From Sphingobacteriaceae bacterium UBA6709 (lineage in GTDB: Bacteria; Bacteroidota; Bacteroidia; Sphingobacteriales; Sphingobacteriaceae), in the NCBI GenBank assembly GCA_002454425.1, contig DKIV01000017.1:1-39205 (forward strand): a stretch of DNA of 39,205 nt, written 5' to 3'. The notes under the pieces are model-generated. The model was not told the DNA's origin. It saw only the letters and a program-made list of their open reading frames with translations, and ran no database searches. The first letter of the stretch is position 1. Each line of letters begins with the position of its first letter. Below, piece by piece: positions 1 to 8,200 of the stretch. The translations under genes and the position numbers were made by a program.

Positions 1-262
1 CCTGCCTGGTAACTGGGTATAACCAAAGGGGAACAAGGAAGCTTACTCCGGGGGCGACACCGGGTAGCTGACTGCTCATCGGCAAACAGTCATCAGCTCC
101 ATCTTTGATCTTATAAAAGACAAAAACTTTGAACAATGCTGATTTTGAAAAACATGTTCCGGCGGGGTATCACCGACAGCTGTGGACGCTTGGGAAAACT
201 ACTAGTATCAATTAAAATCAGAGGAAGACTCACGCCGCATCTTCTTTTGCCATAATTAGGAA

Positions 263-387
263 ATGAATACCCCTAATAAGAAGCCATCGCAGGTAGCGGG
301 AACACTAAAGACGGCGACAAGACTAAACATCGGGACTACAAGCTTACCAAAGAATTGAACAGGAAGCATGGTTATACTAAAAGATAA
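263..387 (+). pseudogene. Possible small basic protein, apparently frameshifted
   Basis: An ATG at 263 opens a short frame (begins MNTPNKKPSQVAGT) that ends at a stop after 31 codons. From about position 292 a different frame encodes a lysine-rich, hydrophilic tail (KDGDKTKHRDYKLTKELNRK, then HGYTKR) ending in TAA at 385-387. That second frame has no start of its own and is closed upstream by TAA at 277-279. Joining the two with a single-base shift near 302-308 gives a coherent basic protein of about 40 residues. This is either a small gene broken by an indel, a sequencing error, or chance. I do not recognise the family. Confidence 0.3.
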
Positions 388-436
388 AACTACAAGGCCA
401 GTAGTATTGAGGGAGGTAGAACGCGGGACAAAAAAA

Positions 437-459
437 AGTCCCGCACGAATGGCGGGACT
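437..459 (-). terminator. Rho-independent terminator of the 479-2278 gene
   Basis: Perfect 8-bp stem (AGTCCCGC 437-444 with GCGGGACT 452-459) and a 7-nt loop. On the minus strand it is followed by a run of eight T (A430-A437 on the plus strand). It lies about 20 bp beyond the stop codon of the minus-strand gene that ends at 479. Confidence 0.85.
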
Positions 460-478
460 ACTTTACTTAAGGGTGTGT

Positions 479-2278
479 TCAGGCTTCGGCTAATTGCCCG
501 ATCATAATTTGACGGATCTGAGATTCGAGATCCTGCAAATCAGCGGTCAACTTCTTTATGTATTGTTCGGTCTGGTTATTAATATCACCGACCAACTTCT
601 TATAATAATCCATACCAACAAGCAACTGCTCTTTGAACTTCTCTAATTGCTTTAGCTTTTTAGCGTCAATATTTTTCACCTGCTTAGCGATATCTTTCTT
701 TAGATAATCAATGTACAGCTTAGCTTCATTGACAAACATATTAGGGCGATTTACACCTTGAAGCAGGTTAAACTTTCCATAAATATGGCGAGCCATTTCC
801 TCTAACGATGATACCTTTGAGAAATAGGCAAGATTTGGTCCGGGGCATATAGCTACGGCTCTGTTCTCTTTCGGCTTAAAGATATTGTTCTTGATATAGG
901 CAGTAGTACATAGTCCCTCACAAAGACAGATCTTCTCCGTTATGGTATCGAACTCTTTCTTATAATCCTCAGCATTCAGGCCGAGGGTATCAAGTTGCTT
1001 AATTTTAAGATTCTGGTATTCCCTGGAGGCGGTACAGATAGGCTCCTCGGTAAATTCAGTATTAGAAACAAGGAACTTCTTTTTGCAAGGACTTCCCGGT
1101 CTGTTTTTAGCAATGCGCTCCTGGCGTTGCACCTCAATTGAGCTTTTTCTGAAATTATTGAACGGCACTCCCAATGGAGAAGCGCCACTGATGTAAAAAT
1201 CGGCAGGTTCAGCTGTTACCAGCTCTCCAAGGGTAGCGTCATCAACCGTAGTAACCTCAGGGACAAGCAAGAAAGGACTTCCCCAACCGGTAGCATCAAT
1301 ATCGTAGTAGTTCATGAGGAAAGTATCTTCCTCAGAGGTGCCGATACCGCCCTGCACAGTAACTTTCATTACCGGAACTTCAGCAATCTCTATATTTTTA
1401 GTTGACAAAGCGGCTTTATAAACGGCGAACGTATCGTCGACCATCTGGGCGCGTTTCGTTTTAAACTCTTCAAGGATAGGGCCCAAAAGATAGCCTTCAG
1501 TAGCAAAGGCGTGTCCTCCGCAATTAAGTCCGGATTCCACTCTAAATTCCGACACCCAGATTCCTTTCTTAGCAAGGAACTTAGCCTGAATAAACGCTGA
1601 GCGAAAATCGCTAACCTTAAGGATCACCTTTTTCTTTAGTTTTCCATGGGCATCAGGGAAGAAATCGGCGAAAGTTTCGAGGTAAGAATATAAGCGGGGA
1701 TTCATTCCAGCAGAAAGAATCACAGAAGAGTTTACATCACTATGAGCAAAACCTCTTAGTGCAGCCAAGGCATCAGAATACTCTTCGCCGAGCTTGTCAC
1801 CATTAACGTGGTAGTTAAGCTTATCAACCTTCGACATAATATTAACGTCGATGGCGCCTTTCTCCATGTCAGCACGTAACTCCGACTGAATGCGAAGCTT
1901 TTCAGCATCGGTGTCCGCGTCAAGCATTTTAAGGTACTTGGCACGAAGCGCCGAAGTGTCGGGCAGCAATTCGAAGTAGCGAACGATATCTTGTCCCGGC
2001 TCAAAAGGCTGAGCACGAAGCTCATCAAATTGCGCGTTCACCTGCCGATTAAGCAAATTAAGATAAGCGGTAATTCTTCTTGCGCGCGCATCAGGCTCCT
2101 TATCTGAAATAGGAACAAACACCTCACCCTGCCGGTTGGTATGATATTCCCTCATTCTTTCAATCAGGATGTCATCTGTAACAGCAATAACAGAGGATAT
2201 TCCATAACGCGCCACTTTAAGCGGAGTATCAATTGTGTATGCAAGACCCAACACGGGAATGTGGAATGTATGACTCAT
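479..2278 (-). CDS. Nitronate monooxygenase/FabK-like TIM-barrel flavoprotein with Cys-rich, coiled-coil C-terminus (function unknown)
   Basis: 599 residues, much longer than the roughly 320-360 usual for nitronate monooxygenases. The N-terminus (IPVLGLAYTIDTPLKVARYG) resembles the opening strand of that family. The motif GLNCGGHAF matches the family's AGGH motif, which carries the catalytic His. VTVQGGIGTSEEDTF, followed by DATGWGSPFLLVPE, resembles the FMN-phosphate loop and the GVQMGTRF strand. Beyond the barrel are several Cys (SPCKKK, EPICTAS, CLCEGLC, AICPGP) that could bind an Fe-S cluster or zinc. The last 70 residues are Lys/Leu/Gln-rich and probably a coiled coil. The family assignment comes from motifs only; the substrate is unknown. 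It appears monocistronic, is divergent from glgX, and has its own terminator. A large all-hypothetical Bacteroidota family is the alternative description. Confidence 0.55.
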   Translation of the reverse strand: MSHTFHIPVLGLAYTIDTPLKVARYGISSVIAVTDDILIERMREYHTNRQGEVFVPISDKEPDARARRITAYLNLLNRQVNAQFDELRAQPFEPGQDIVRYFELLPDTSALRAKYLKMLDADTDAEKLRIQSELRADMEKGAIDVNIMSKVDKLNYHVNGDKLGEEYSDALAALRGFAHSDVNSSVILSAGMNPRLYSYLETFADFFPDAHGKLKKKVILKVSDFRSAFIQAKFLAKKGIWVSEFRVESGLNCGGHAFATEGYLLGPILEEFKTKRAQMVDDTFAVYKAALSTKNIEIAEVPVMKVTVQGGIGTSEEDTFLMNYYDIDATGWGSPFLLVPEVTTVDDATLGELVTAEPADFYISGASPLGVPFNNFRKSSIEVQRQERIAKNRPGSPCKKKFLVSNTEFTEEPICTASREYQNLKIKQLDTLGLNAEDYKKEFDTITEKICLCEGLCTTAYIKNNIFKPKENRAVAICPGPNLAYFSKVSSLEEMARHIYGKFNLLQGVNRPNMFVNEAKLYIDYLKKDIAKQVKNIDAKKLKQLEKFKEQLLVGMDYYKKLVGDINNQTEQYIKKLTADLQDLESQIRQIMIGQLAEA

Positions 2279-2424
2279 ATCGATCAGACTAAATGTATGT
2301 TACAAAAGACCGATTATTCCGGGATATAAAGTATGATACAAATCACTAATTGTAATAATCTAAATATATAAAACACTCAAACGATGCAAACATTTCAATA
2401 TAGTTAATCCTTATTTCAAGAAAT

Positions 2425-4572
2425 ATGAATATCACTGTATACACCGGCACTCCCTATCCCTTAGGCGCTACCTGGGATGGCAAAGGAGTAAACTTTGCGC
2501 TTTATGCTGAAAACGCCGAGGGCGTTGATCTCTGCCTTTTTGATGACGAAGAAAACCCCTTAGAGTCTGTAAAGATCCGGATTCAGGAGCGCTCGCATCA
2601 TGTGTGGCATGTGTATGTTCCGGGACTCAAGCCCGGGCAACTGTACGGCTACCGCGTTTACGGACCTTACGAACCGGAAAATGGACATCGCTTCAACCCA
2701 CATAAGTTACTGATTGACCCTTACGCGAAAGCTATTTCGGGAACCATTCAGTGGCATAACTCCTTATTTGGATACATCATTGGTGATGAGCAGGCAGATC
2801 TAAGCTTCAGCACAGAAGATAGTGCTCCTTATATTCCGAAGTCTGTCGTTGTTGATTCAAATTTTGACTGGGGGGATGATACGCCACCCCGTATTCCTTA
2901 TCACCGCTCGATCATCTATGAAACACACGTTAAAGGATTTACGCAGTTACATCCAGACATTCCGGATGAGATAAAAGGCACGTATGCGGCTCTATGCCAT
3001 CCGATCACGATAGATTATCTCAAAAAACTAGGCATTACCGCTATTGAGTTAATGCCGGTGCACCATTTCATACGCGACGCGCACCTGGCAAATAAAGGAC
3101 TTACCAACTATTGGGGATATAACACTATTGGTTATTTTGCTCCAGATGTAAAATATTCCAGTCAGGGCACGATCGGAGGTCAGGTTACCGACTTCAAGCA
3201 AATGGTAAAGACCTTTCATAAAGCCGGAATAGAAGTAATTCTGGACGTGGTTTATAACCATACCGCCGAAGGGAATCAGATGGGGCCTACCCTATCGTTT
3301 AAGGGCATAGACAATGCTTCGTATTATCGCCTTACGGAAGATAACAAGCGCTACTACATGGATTACACCGGTACGGGAAATACCTTAAACGCGCAGATGC
3401 CTGATGTATTACGACTAATTATGGACAGCCTACGCTACTGGATCCTTGATATGCATGTAGATGGCTTCCGCTTCGACCTGGCCTCGACCCTGGCCAGGGA
3501 ATTACATGAGGTTGATCGTCTGGGCTCATTCTTCGACATCATTCATCAGGATCCTACGATATCCCAGGTAAAGCTGATCGCCGAACCCTGGGACATTGGA
3601 GAAGGAGGATACCAGGTAGGAAAGTTCCCTCCGGGATGGGCGGAATGGAACGGAAAATACCGCGATTGTCTGCGTGACTACTGGCGCGGAGCCGACAGCA
3701 TGTTGGGTGAGTTTGCTGAACGGTTTACGGGCAGCTCCGATCTATACAAGGACGATTACCGCAGTCCAACTGCCAGCATCAACTTCATCACGGCGCACGA
3801 TGGATTCACCTTACGGGATCTGGTATCTTATAATGAAAAATCGAATTGGGCAAATGGCGAAGATAACAACGATGGCGAGAGTCATAACAGATCATGGAAC
3901 TGTGGCGCAGAGGGTCCTACGGAAGACCCGGAAGTGCTTAAACTCCGTGATCGGCAAGTGCGCAACTTCCTCACGTCATTATTCTTAAGTCAGGGCGTCC
4001 CTATGCTCGTCGCTGGTGATGAGTTTGGAAGAACGCAGGGCGGAAATAACAATGCGTATTGCCAGGACAACGAAATATCATGGTTGGATTGGAAAAACGC
4101 CGACAGGGAACTTTTGCAGTTTACGCGTCAGCTGATAGCACTGCGAAAAGATCATCCTGTATTCCGGCGCCGTCGATGGTTTACAGGATTACCTATTAAG
4201 GGTATAGGTCTGGAAGATATCGCATGGTTTTTGCCTGATGGCAAGGAAATGCCCGATGAAAACTGGAGCCATGACTTTGCGAAGTCGCTTGGTGTGTTTT
4301 TAAATGGACACGGTATACGTAGTACGGGTAGCAAGGGACAACAAATTGTGGACGATAGCTTTTATATCATCTTTAACGCTCATTATGAGCCCCTGGAATA
4401 CATCATACCCCCAGCAAAATACGGAGATAAATGGATTAAAGTCCTGGACACAAACGAAGCGTCAATTAGCAAGCAAGACGAGACTTTCCTTCCCGGAGAA
4501 ACGGTAGTTGCTGAAAGTCGCTCAGTGGTATTATTACGCAATCAGGTGTCAAGAAAACCAGCGGAGGAGTAA
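2425..4572 (+). CDS. glgX: Glycogen debranching enzyme GlgX (GH13 isoamylase type)
   Basis: 715 residues, normal for GlgX/TreX. The enzyme hydrolyses alpha-1,6 branches of glycogen or limit dextrins in the cytoplasm. It has an N-terminal CBM48-like domain (GTPYPLGATWDGKGVNFALYA), then the GH13 barrel with all four regions: I DVVYNH near residue 273, II DGFRFDLAS with nucleophile D351, III AEPWD with acid/base E387, and IV TAHDGF with H458/D459. The start is the ATG at 2425, just after AT-rich sequence with no strong Shine-Dalgarno, as is usual in this phylum. malQ lies 176 bp downstream on the same strand, so the pair forms a glycogen/maltodextrin degradation unit. Confidence 0.95.
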   Translation: MNITVYTGTPYPLGATWDGKGVNFALYAENAEGVDLCLFDDEENPLESVKIRIQERSHHVWHVYVPGLKPGQLYGYRVYGPYEPENGHRFNPHKLLIDPYAKAISGTIQWHNSLFGYIIGDEQADLSFSTEDSAPYIPKSVVVDSNFDWGDDTPPRIPYHRSIIYETHVKGFTQLHPDIPDEIKGTYAALCHPITIDYLKKLGITAIELMPVHHFIRDAHLANKGLTNYWGYNTIGYFAPDVKYSSQGTIGGQVTDFKQMVKTFHKAGIEVILDVVYNHTAEGNQMGPTLSFKGIDNASYYRLTEDNKRYYMDYTGTGNTLNAQMPDVLRLIMDSLRYWILDMHVDGFRFDLASTLARELHEVDRLGSFFDIIHQDPTISQVKLIAEPWDIGEGGYQVGKFPPGWAEWNGKYRDCLRDYWRGADSMLGEFAERFTGSSDLYKDDYRSPTASINFITAHDGFTLRDLVSYNEKSNWANGEDNNDGESHNRSWNCGAEGPTEDPEVLKLRDRQVRNFLTSLFLSQGVPMLVAGDEFGRTQGGNNNAYCQDNEISWLDWKNADRELLQFTRQLIALRKDHPVFRRRRWFTGLPIKGIGLEDIAWFLPDGKEMPDENWSHDFAKSLGVFLNGHGIRSTGSKGQQIVDDSFYIIFNAHYEPLEYIIPPAKYGDKWIKVLDTNEASISKQDETFLPGETVVAESRSVVLLRNQVSRKPAEE

Positions 4573-4748
4573 ATACGCGCTTGCTAAATGCGTATGCATT
4601 CAGGTAACGTAAATATAATGGTAATACGAAGTTTGCAATTTTGTAAGTATATTGGCGATCATAGCTGATATGCTTACAACGTTGGAGAAACGGGTGCATG
4701 TCAGTGTGTAACACACATACTCATAAAGGCACCTTATTAAAAAGCATC

Positions 4749-6260
4749 ATGGAATATTCATTCGCAGACAGAGGAGCGGGCATCCTTTTACATGTAAGCT
4801 CTCTGCCCTCCAGGTTCGGCACCGGCGACTTTGGTCCAGAAGCGTATAAGTTTGTCGACTATATGTCGACCGCGGGTCAGAAGTACTGGCAGATATTACC
4901 GCTAACACCTACGGAGCATAAGGCGGCGTATTCTCCGTATAGTGCTTTCTCAAGCATGGCGGGAAACCCCCTGCTTATCAGTCCGGAGCAGCTGGTATTT
5001 GAGGATATGCTTGATGCCGAGGATATGGAGGAAGCGATTTTGCCGACTACCGATATGGCTGATTTTGTGAGTGCCGCCAGAGTAAAATTCCCGCTGTTCG
5101 ACAAAGCCTATAAACGCATCAGGCGCCCGGAAGGGCACTATCTGCTGCCAGCTTTTGACACTTTCTGCTGGCGCGAGGGTTATTGGTTACACGATTTCGC
5201 GCTTTTCGTAGTGCTCCGCGATTATTTTGAGGGAAAGAGCTGGCATGAATGGCCGGAGGAATTCAAGTTTAGAGATGAGGCGGCGTTACAAAAGTTCGGC
5301 GAAGAGCACTGGGAAAAATTAGATCGCGTGAAATTCCGGCAATTTCTCTTCAGCCGGCAATGGGAACATCTGAAAAACTACAGTAATTATAAAGGCTTGA
5401 AGCTACTGGGCGACATGCCTTTCTATATAAGTTATGACTCTGTCGATGTGTGGGTACACCCTCATTACTTCTGTCTTGATGAACATAGAAATATGGCGGG
5501 CGAGGCAGGTGTTCCTCCTGATTATTTTAATGACGAGGGACAGTTATGGCGGATGCCTGTGTTCAACTGGCAACGCTTGCGGCAGGATGGATATTCTTGG
5601 TGGATACAGCGAATAAGAAAGAACATCGAGCTTTTTGACTTGCTGAGGTTTGACCATTTCCGCGCGTTCTCCGCATATTGGGAAGTACCATCGGGAGACG
5701 AGACAGCTAAAAATGGCGTTTGGAAGCAAGGTCCGGGAGCTGACTTCTTCTATAAACTACGTGATGCTATTGGTGCTTTGCCGTTTATCGCCGAGGATCT
5801 TGGTGACATTGACGCCCCTGTGTATACTCTTAGAGACGAGTTTATGCTGCCAGGGATGAAAGTGCTACAGTTTGCTTTTGATGGCGATATGGGTAATTCA
5901 GTATCTATTCCCCATAATCACACACGGAACTCTATCGTCTATACAGGGACACATGACAATAACACTACGCTGGGTTGGTTCAGGAAGGACGCGGGTAAGG
6001 ACAAAAAGAATGTTGAACACTACACGGGACAACGTTTAACTGCCGCCAATGTAAATAAGATGTTTATACGGATGGCCTATGCCTCGGTAGCATGTATCGC
6101 CATCGTACCGGTGCAGGACTTGCTGGATCTTGACGAAGCATCAAGGATGAACACTCCCGCGACAGAAACAGGCAACTGGACATGGCGTTTAACACCGGGT
6201 CTGCTTGATGAGAAACTGCAAACCCGGCTTATAGATTTAGTACACACTTACAAACGTTGA
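4749..6260 (+). CDS. malQ: 4-alpha-glucanotransferase (amylomaltase, GH77)
   Basis: 503 residues from the ATG at 4749, normal for a single-domain GH77 enzyme. It transfers alpha-1,4-glucan segments between maltodextrins and releases glucose, complementing GlgX. Catalytic residues: nucleophile D302 in RFDHFRAF, acid/base E349 in IAEDLGDI, and D403 in GTHDNNTT. The N-terminus GAGILLHVSSLPSRFGTGDF is typical of the family. An upstream in-frame ATG at 4698 would add 17 residues (MSVCNTHTHKGTLLKSI) unlike GH77 proteins, so 4749 is preferred. The stop codon directly abuts the stop of the convergent gene that ends at 6261. Confidence 0.95.
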   Translation: MEYSFADRGAGILLHVSSLPSRFGTGDFGPEAYKFVDYMSTAGQKYWQILPLTPTEHKAAYSPYSAFSSMAGNPLLISPEQLVFEDMLDAEDMEEAILPTTDMADFVSAARVKFPLFDKAYKRIRRPEGHYLLPAFDTFCWREGYWLHDFALFVVLRDYFEGKSWHEWPEEFKFRDEAALQKFGEEHWEKLDRVKFRQFLFSRQWEHLKNYSNYKGLKLLGDMPFYISYDSVDVWVHPHYFCLDEHRNMAGEAGVPPDYFNDEGQLWRMPVFNWQRLRQDGYSWWIQRIRKNIELFDLLRFDHFRAFSAYWEVPSGDETAKNGVWKQGPGADFFYKLRDAIGALPFIAEDLGDIDAPVYTLRDEFMLPGMKVLQFAFDGDMGNSVSIPHNHTRNSIVYTGTHDNNTTLGWFRKDAGKDKKNVEHYTGQRLTAANVNKMFIRMAYASVACIAIVPVQDLLDLDEASRMNTPATETGNWTWRLTPGLLDEKLQTRLIDLVHTYKR

Positions 6261-6698
6261 TCAGACAGCTACTTTCACAGCCTGACGCGCCAGCAAGAGC
6301 CACTTACCATTCATTTTCTGAAATACCAGCAAGATGTTGAGACTAACGCTTCCGGGTTTTCCGCTATCGTTAGTTTTAGCATCCAACCGGTGACGCACCA
6401 CCGCCGCATTTCCGGAAACGGAAATAGTCTGGTTGCTAAAGTCGCAGGTAACGAAGTCGGACTTACCGCTGGCAATTTGTTCCACGAAAGTTGCCTTATC
6501 TTCCACCTTACCGCTGGAATGCCCATAACTAAGTTTCTCGGCAGCCACGGCTTGTAATTCTGCTCTGTTTCCGCTGATCAGCGCCTCTCTGAACCTTTCC
6601 ACCGCCCTGGACACCTGTGTTTCTTCCTTTGTCTGAGCCATAACAGCGTTAATGCCTATGCATAAAACGCTAAGGACTATCAATAATGTTTTTTTCAT
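6261..6698 (-). CDS. Secreted SnoaL/NTF2-like (DUF4440-type) protein
   Basis: 145 residues. The first 21 form a clear signal peptide (MKKTLLIVLSVLCIGINAVMA with cleavage before Q). The rest looks like the small cone-shaped NTF2/SnoaL fold: a VERFREALISGNRAELQAV helix, then beta strands with VEDKATFVEQIASG and NAAVVRHRLDAKT, ending in KWLLLARQAVKV. Proteins of this type are found in the periplasm of many Bacteroidota; no specific substrate can be read from the sequence. There is no intergenic space to malQ, so transcripts from the two strands must overlap or end inside the other gene. A TAnnTTTG box lies upstream. Confidence 0.7.
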   Translation of the reverse strand: MKKTLLIVLSVLCIGINAVMAQTKEETQVSRAVERFREALISGNRAELQAVAAEKLSYGHSSGKVEDKATFVEQIASGKSDFVTCDFSNQTISVSGNAAVVRHRLDAKTNDSGKPGSVSLNILLVFQKMNGKWLLLARQAVKVAV

Positions 6699-6717
6699 GT
6701 GTTTCTAATTGTTCCTT

Positions 6718-6725
6718 CAAATGTA
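6718..6725 (-). promoter_or_regulatory. Bacteroidota -7 element for the SnoaL-like gene
   Basis: On the minus strand these bases read TACATTTG, an exact match to TAnnTTTG, about 19 nt before the ATG at 6698. No clear -33 TTTG is seen at the usual spacing, so confidence is moderate. Confidence 0.45.
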
Positions 6726-6821
6726 TAAAAATGTTGTAAAAAATGGCAGGAAGCTAAGTGACAGATCGTCGAGATAATCGTAAATAAGGCAATCACATTT
6801 CAGCATTCAAACTATCCATAG

Positions 6822-7688
6822 ACGAGAGCCGTAGCAACAACTGTAGATGAACAACTTGCACTTTTACAAAACAGAGGCCTAATAATTCAGGATTCGATAA
6901 AAGCGAAAGAAATACTTTTAGATATAGGCTATTACAGACTGGGATTTTACTGGAACTGTTGGGAGTCAGACACGAATCATCAGTTTAATCCAGGCAGGAA
7001 CTTCTCAGATGTTGTTAAATTATATTATTTAGATGTAGATCTGCGGGAAATTTTGCTAAGATACATTTACAGAATAGAAGTACACTTCCGAACACAGGTA
7101 GTATACATCGTTTCTAATAAGTTCAAAGAATCTCCGACATGGTTTATAGACAGTAAAGTAGTAACCTCGAAATATATTCAGGACTTCGAAAAGTTCTATA
7201 ACGAAAAATTCAAACGGAATAATAAACCATTATTAAAACACCACAAAAAGTATATTAACGACAAATATGCACCCGCGTGGAAAACTATTGAATTTATTAC
7301 TTTTGGAGCCAACTTAAAATTATTTAAATCACTGAAAGACGAGTCATTAAAACAAACTATTAGTTACCTATACAGTCTAAAAAAGGTTCACATCTTCGAG
7401 AACCTCATGCAAACGGTCGTGTATGTGAGAAACATGTGTTCCCATGGAGGTGTACTTTATGACCTGAGGCAACCTAAAGGTATAAATACGATTTATGATA
7501 GGGACTATTCCTTTAAAGATTCTCATTCATTAGATGCCTCGATAAAAGTAATTCGGTTCCTTCTTTCTCAGATTTCAAAAAACAGAGAAGTAGAGATGAG
7601 GACAAAACTTCAGAGTTTGTTTAACTCTTTCGATAGCAATCCAATTATAAAAAACATTATTGAAAGCAAAATTGGATATGAATTTTAG
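6822..7688 (+). pseudogene. Abi_2-family (AbiD/AbiF-like) protein without a canonical start codon
   Basis: Abi_2 proteins are phage-abortive-infection-associated proteins, some of which limit phage growth. The open frame runs from just after TAG (6819-6821) to TAG at 7686-7688. It begins TRAVATTVDEQLALLQNRGL and continues IIQDSIKAKEILLDIGYYRL, then LREILLRYIYRIEVHFRTQV, and later VVYVRNMCSHGGVLYDLR, matching Abi_2 across its length. No ATG, GTG or TTG occurs in frame before the TTG at 7053, which would remove about 77 conserved N-terminal residues. The N-terminal homology starts within about ten codons of the in-frame stop, so either the start codon was lost or an unusual start is used. The gene is visibly AT-rich compared with its neighbours, which suggests horizontal transfer. 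A terminator follows at 7791. Confidence 0.65.
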
Positions 7689-7790
7689 GTGATATATTCG
7701 TGAATTAACAATAAAGTTGCTAATTTTGTAATAATATAGTGCCCTCTTAAACAATGTCTTTAAGGATGCACTTAAAAAAAAGATTAAATC

Positions 7791-7818
7791 AACCCGGACT
7801 TTGCTCCGGTTTTTTTTA
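7791..7818 (+). terminator. Rho-independent terminator after the Abi_2 gene
   Basis: A stem of CCGGA (7794-7798) with TCCGG (7805-7809) and a 6-nt loop, extendable by A-T pairs across one mismatch, is followed by nine T. It lies about 100 bp after the Abi_2 stop. Confidence 0.75.
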
Positions 7819-7986
7819 TAGATAGAGACCGAAGTACTGTCTATCTTCACGGTATTCGATTTCCTGCCTATGATTATCTCTCAATTCATATCAAGCGGAT
7901 TGCAAAAAACGCAGCTAGCTTGGTCGCTAACCTTTTTTGATATAACAAACGCAATCATGCAATATGAATATCTATAAAAGCAAACG

Positions 7987-8026
7987 ACTCGCCCTGGTAC
8001 GCTGACCTAAGGGAAGCGTGGCGAGT
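7987..8026. other. Two-tier hairpin of unknown role
   Basis: The outer stem ACTCGCC (7987-7993) pairs with GGCGAGT (8020-8026). The inner stem ACGCT (7999-8003) pairs with AGCGT (8015-8019). Only a 5-nt bulge on the 5' side separates the stems, so they could stack as 12 bp. The apical loop is 11 nt. No T-run follows, so it is not a simple terminator. Confidence 0.5.
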
Positions 8027-8043
8027 ACTGTTGATACAACAGT
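8027..8043. other. Perfect 7-bp inverted repeat adjoining the previous hairpin
   Basis: ACTGTTG (8027-8033), ATA, CAACAGT (8037-8043). It starts on the base after the preceding hairpin ends. Its 3' arm can alternatively pair as CAGTAGA (8040-8046) with TCTGCTG (8051-8057) with one G-T wobble, so two exclusive folds exist. Confidence 0.45.
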
Positions 8044-8096
8044 AGATTATTCTGCTGAAAGCTTTTGAAATTTATTGAGTATGAATCCTTTTTCTT

Positions 8097-8124
8097 TTAC
8101 TCTCTGGAATTTACTCTCTGGAAT
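8097..8124. repeat. Perfect 14-bp tandem duplication
   Basis: TTACTCTCTGGAAT occurs twice back to back (8097-8110 and 8111-8124), about 65-90 bp upstream of the hemW -7 box. Confidence 0.8.
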
Positions 8125-8188
8125 GCCTCAATTACACTAGCAAGACATAATATAACAAAAACACAAGTATTCTAAGGTTACTATTAGA

Positions 8189-8196
8189 TAACTTTG
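8189..8196 (+). promoter_or_regulatory. Bacteroidota -7 element for hemW
   Basis: TAACTTTG matches TAnnTTTG exactly and lies only 4 nt before the hemW ATG (8201). The expected transcription start falls at or beside the start codon, suggesting a leaderless mRNA. No -33 TTTG is present at the 19-nt spacing. Confidence 0.5.
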
Positions 8197-8200
8197 CACC

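Larger units (their letters stand above)
7819..8188. other. Non-coding stretch between Abi_2 and hemW
   Basis: With the preceding 100 bp this makes about 510 bp without a credible gene. No ORF resembles a protein family. The stretch does hold a two-tier hairpin (7987-8026), a second perfect hairpin (8027-8043), and a 14-bp tandem repeat (8097-8124), listed separately. An RNA gene or remnants of an integrated element are possible; neither is proven. Confidence 0.4.

Noticed and set aside
66..98. Imperfect inverted repeat (AGCTGA/TCAGCT) near the window start as a tRNA or ncRNA
   Set aside because: Only six paired bases plus irregular inner pairing, no T-loop consensus and no T-run.
7053..7688. 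Taking the TTG at 7053 as the start of the Abi_2 protein
   Set aside because: The same frame continues upstream to 6822 and encodes clear Abi_2 N-terminal sequence, so a start at 7053 would cut conserved residues.
7575..7850. Minus-strand frame of 91 codons over the Abi_2 3' end
   Set aside because: It is antisense to the Abi_2 coding sequence and its terminator, with low-complexity composition and no recognisable motif.
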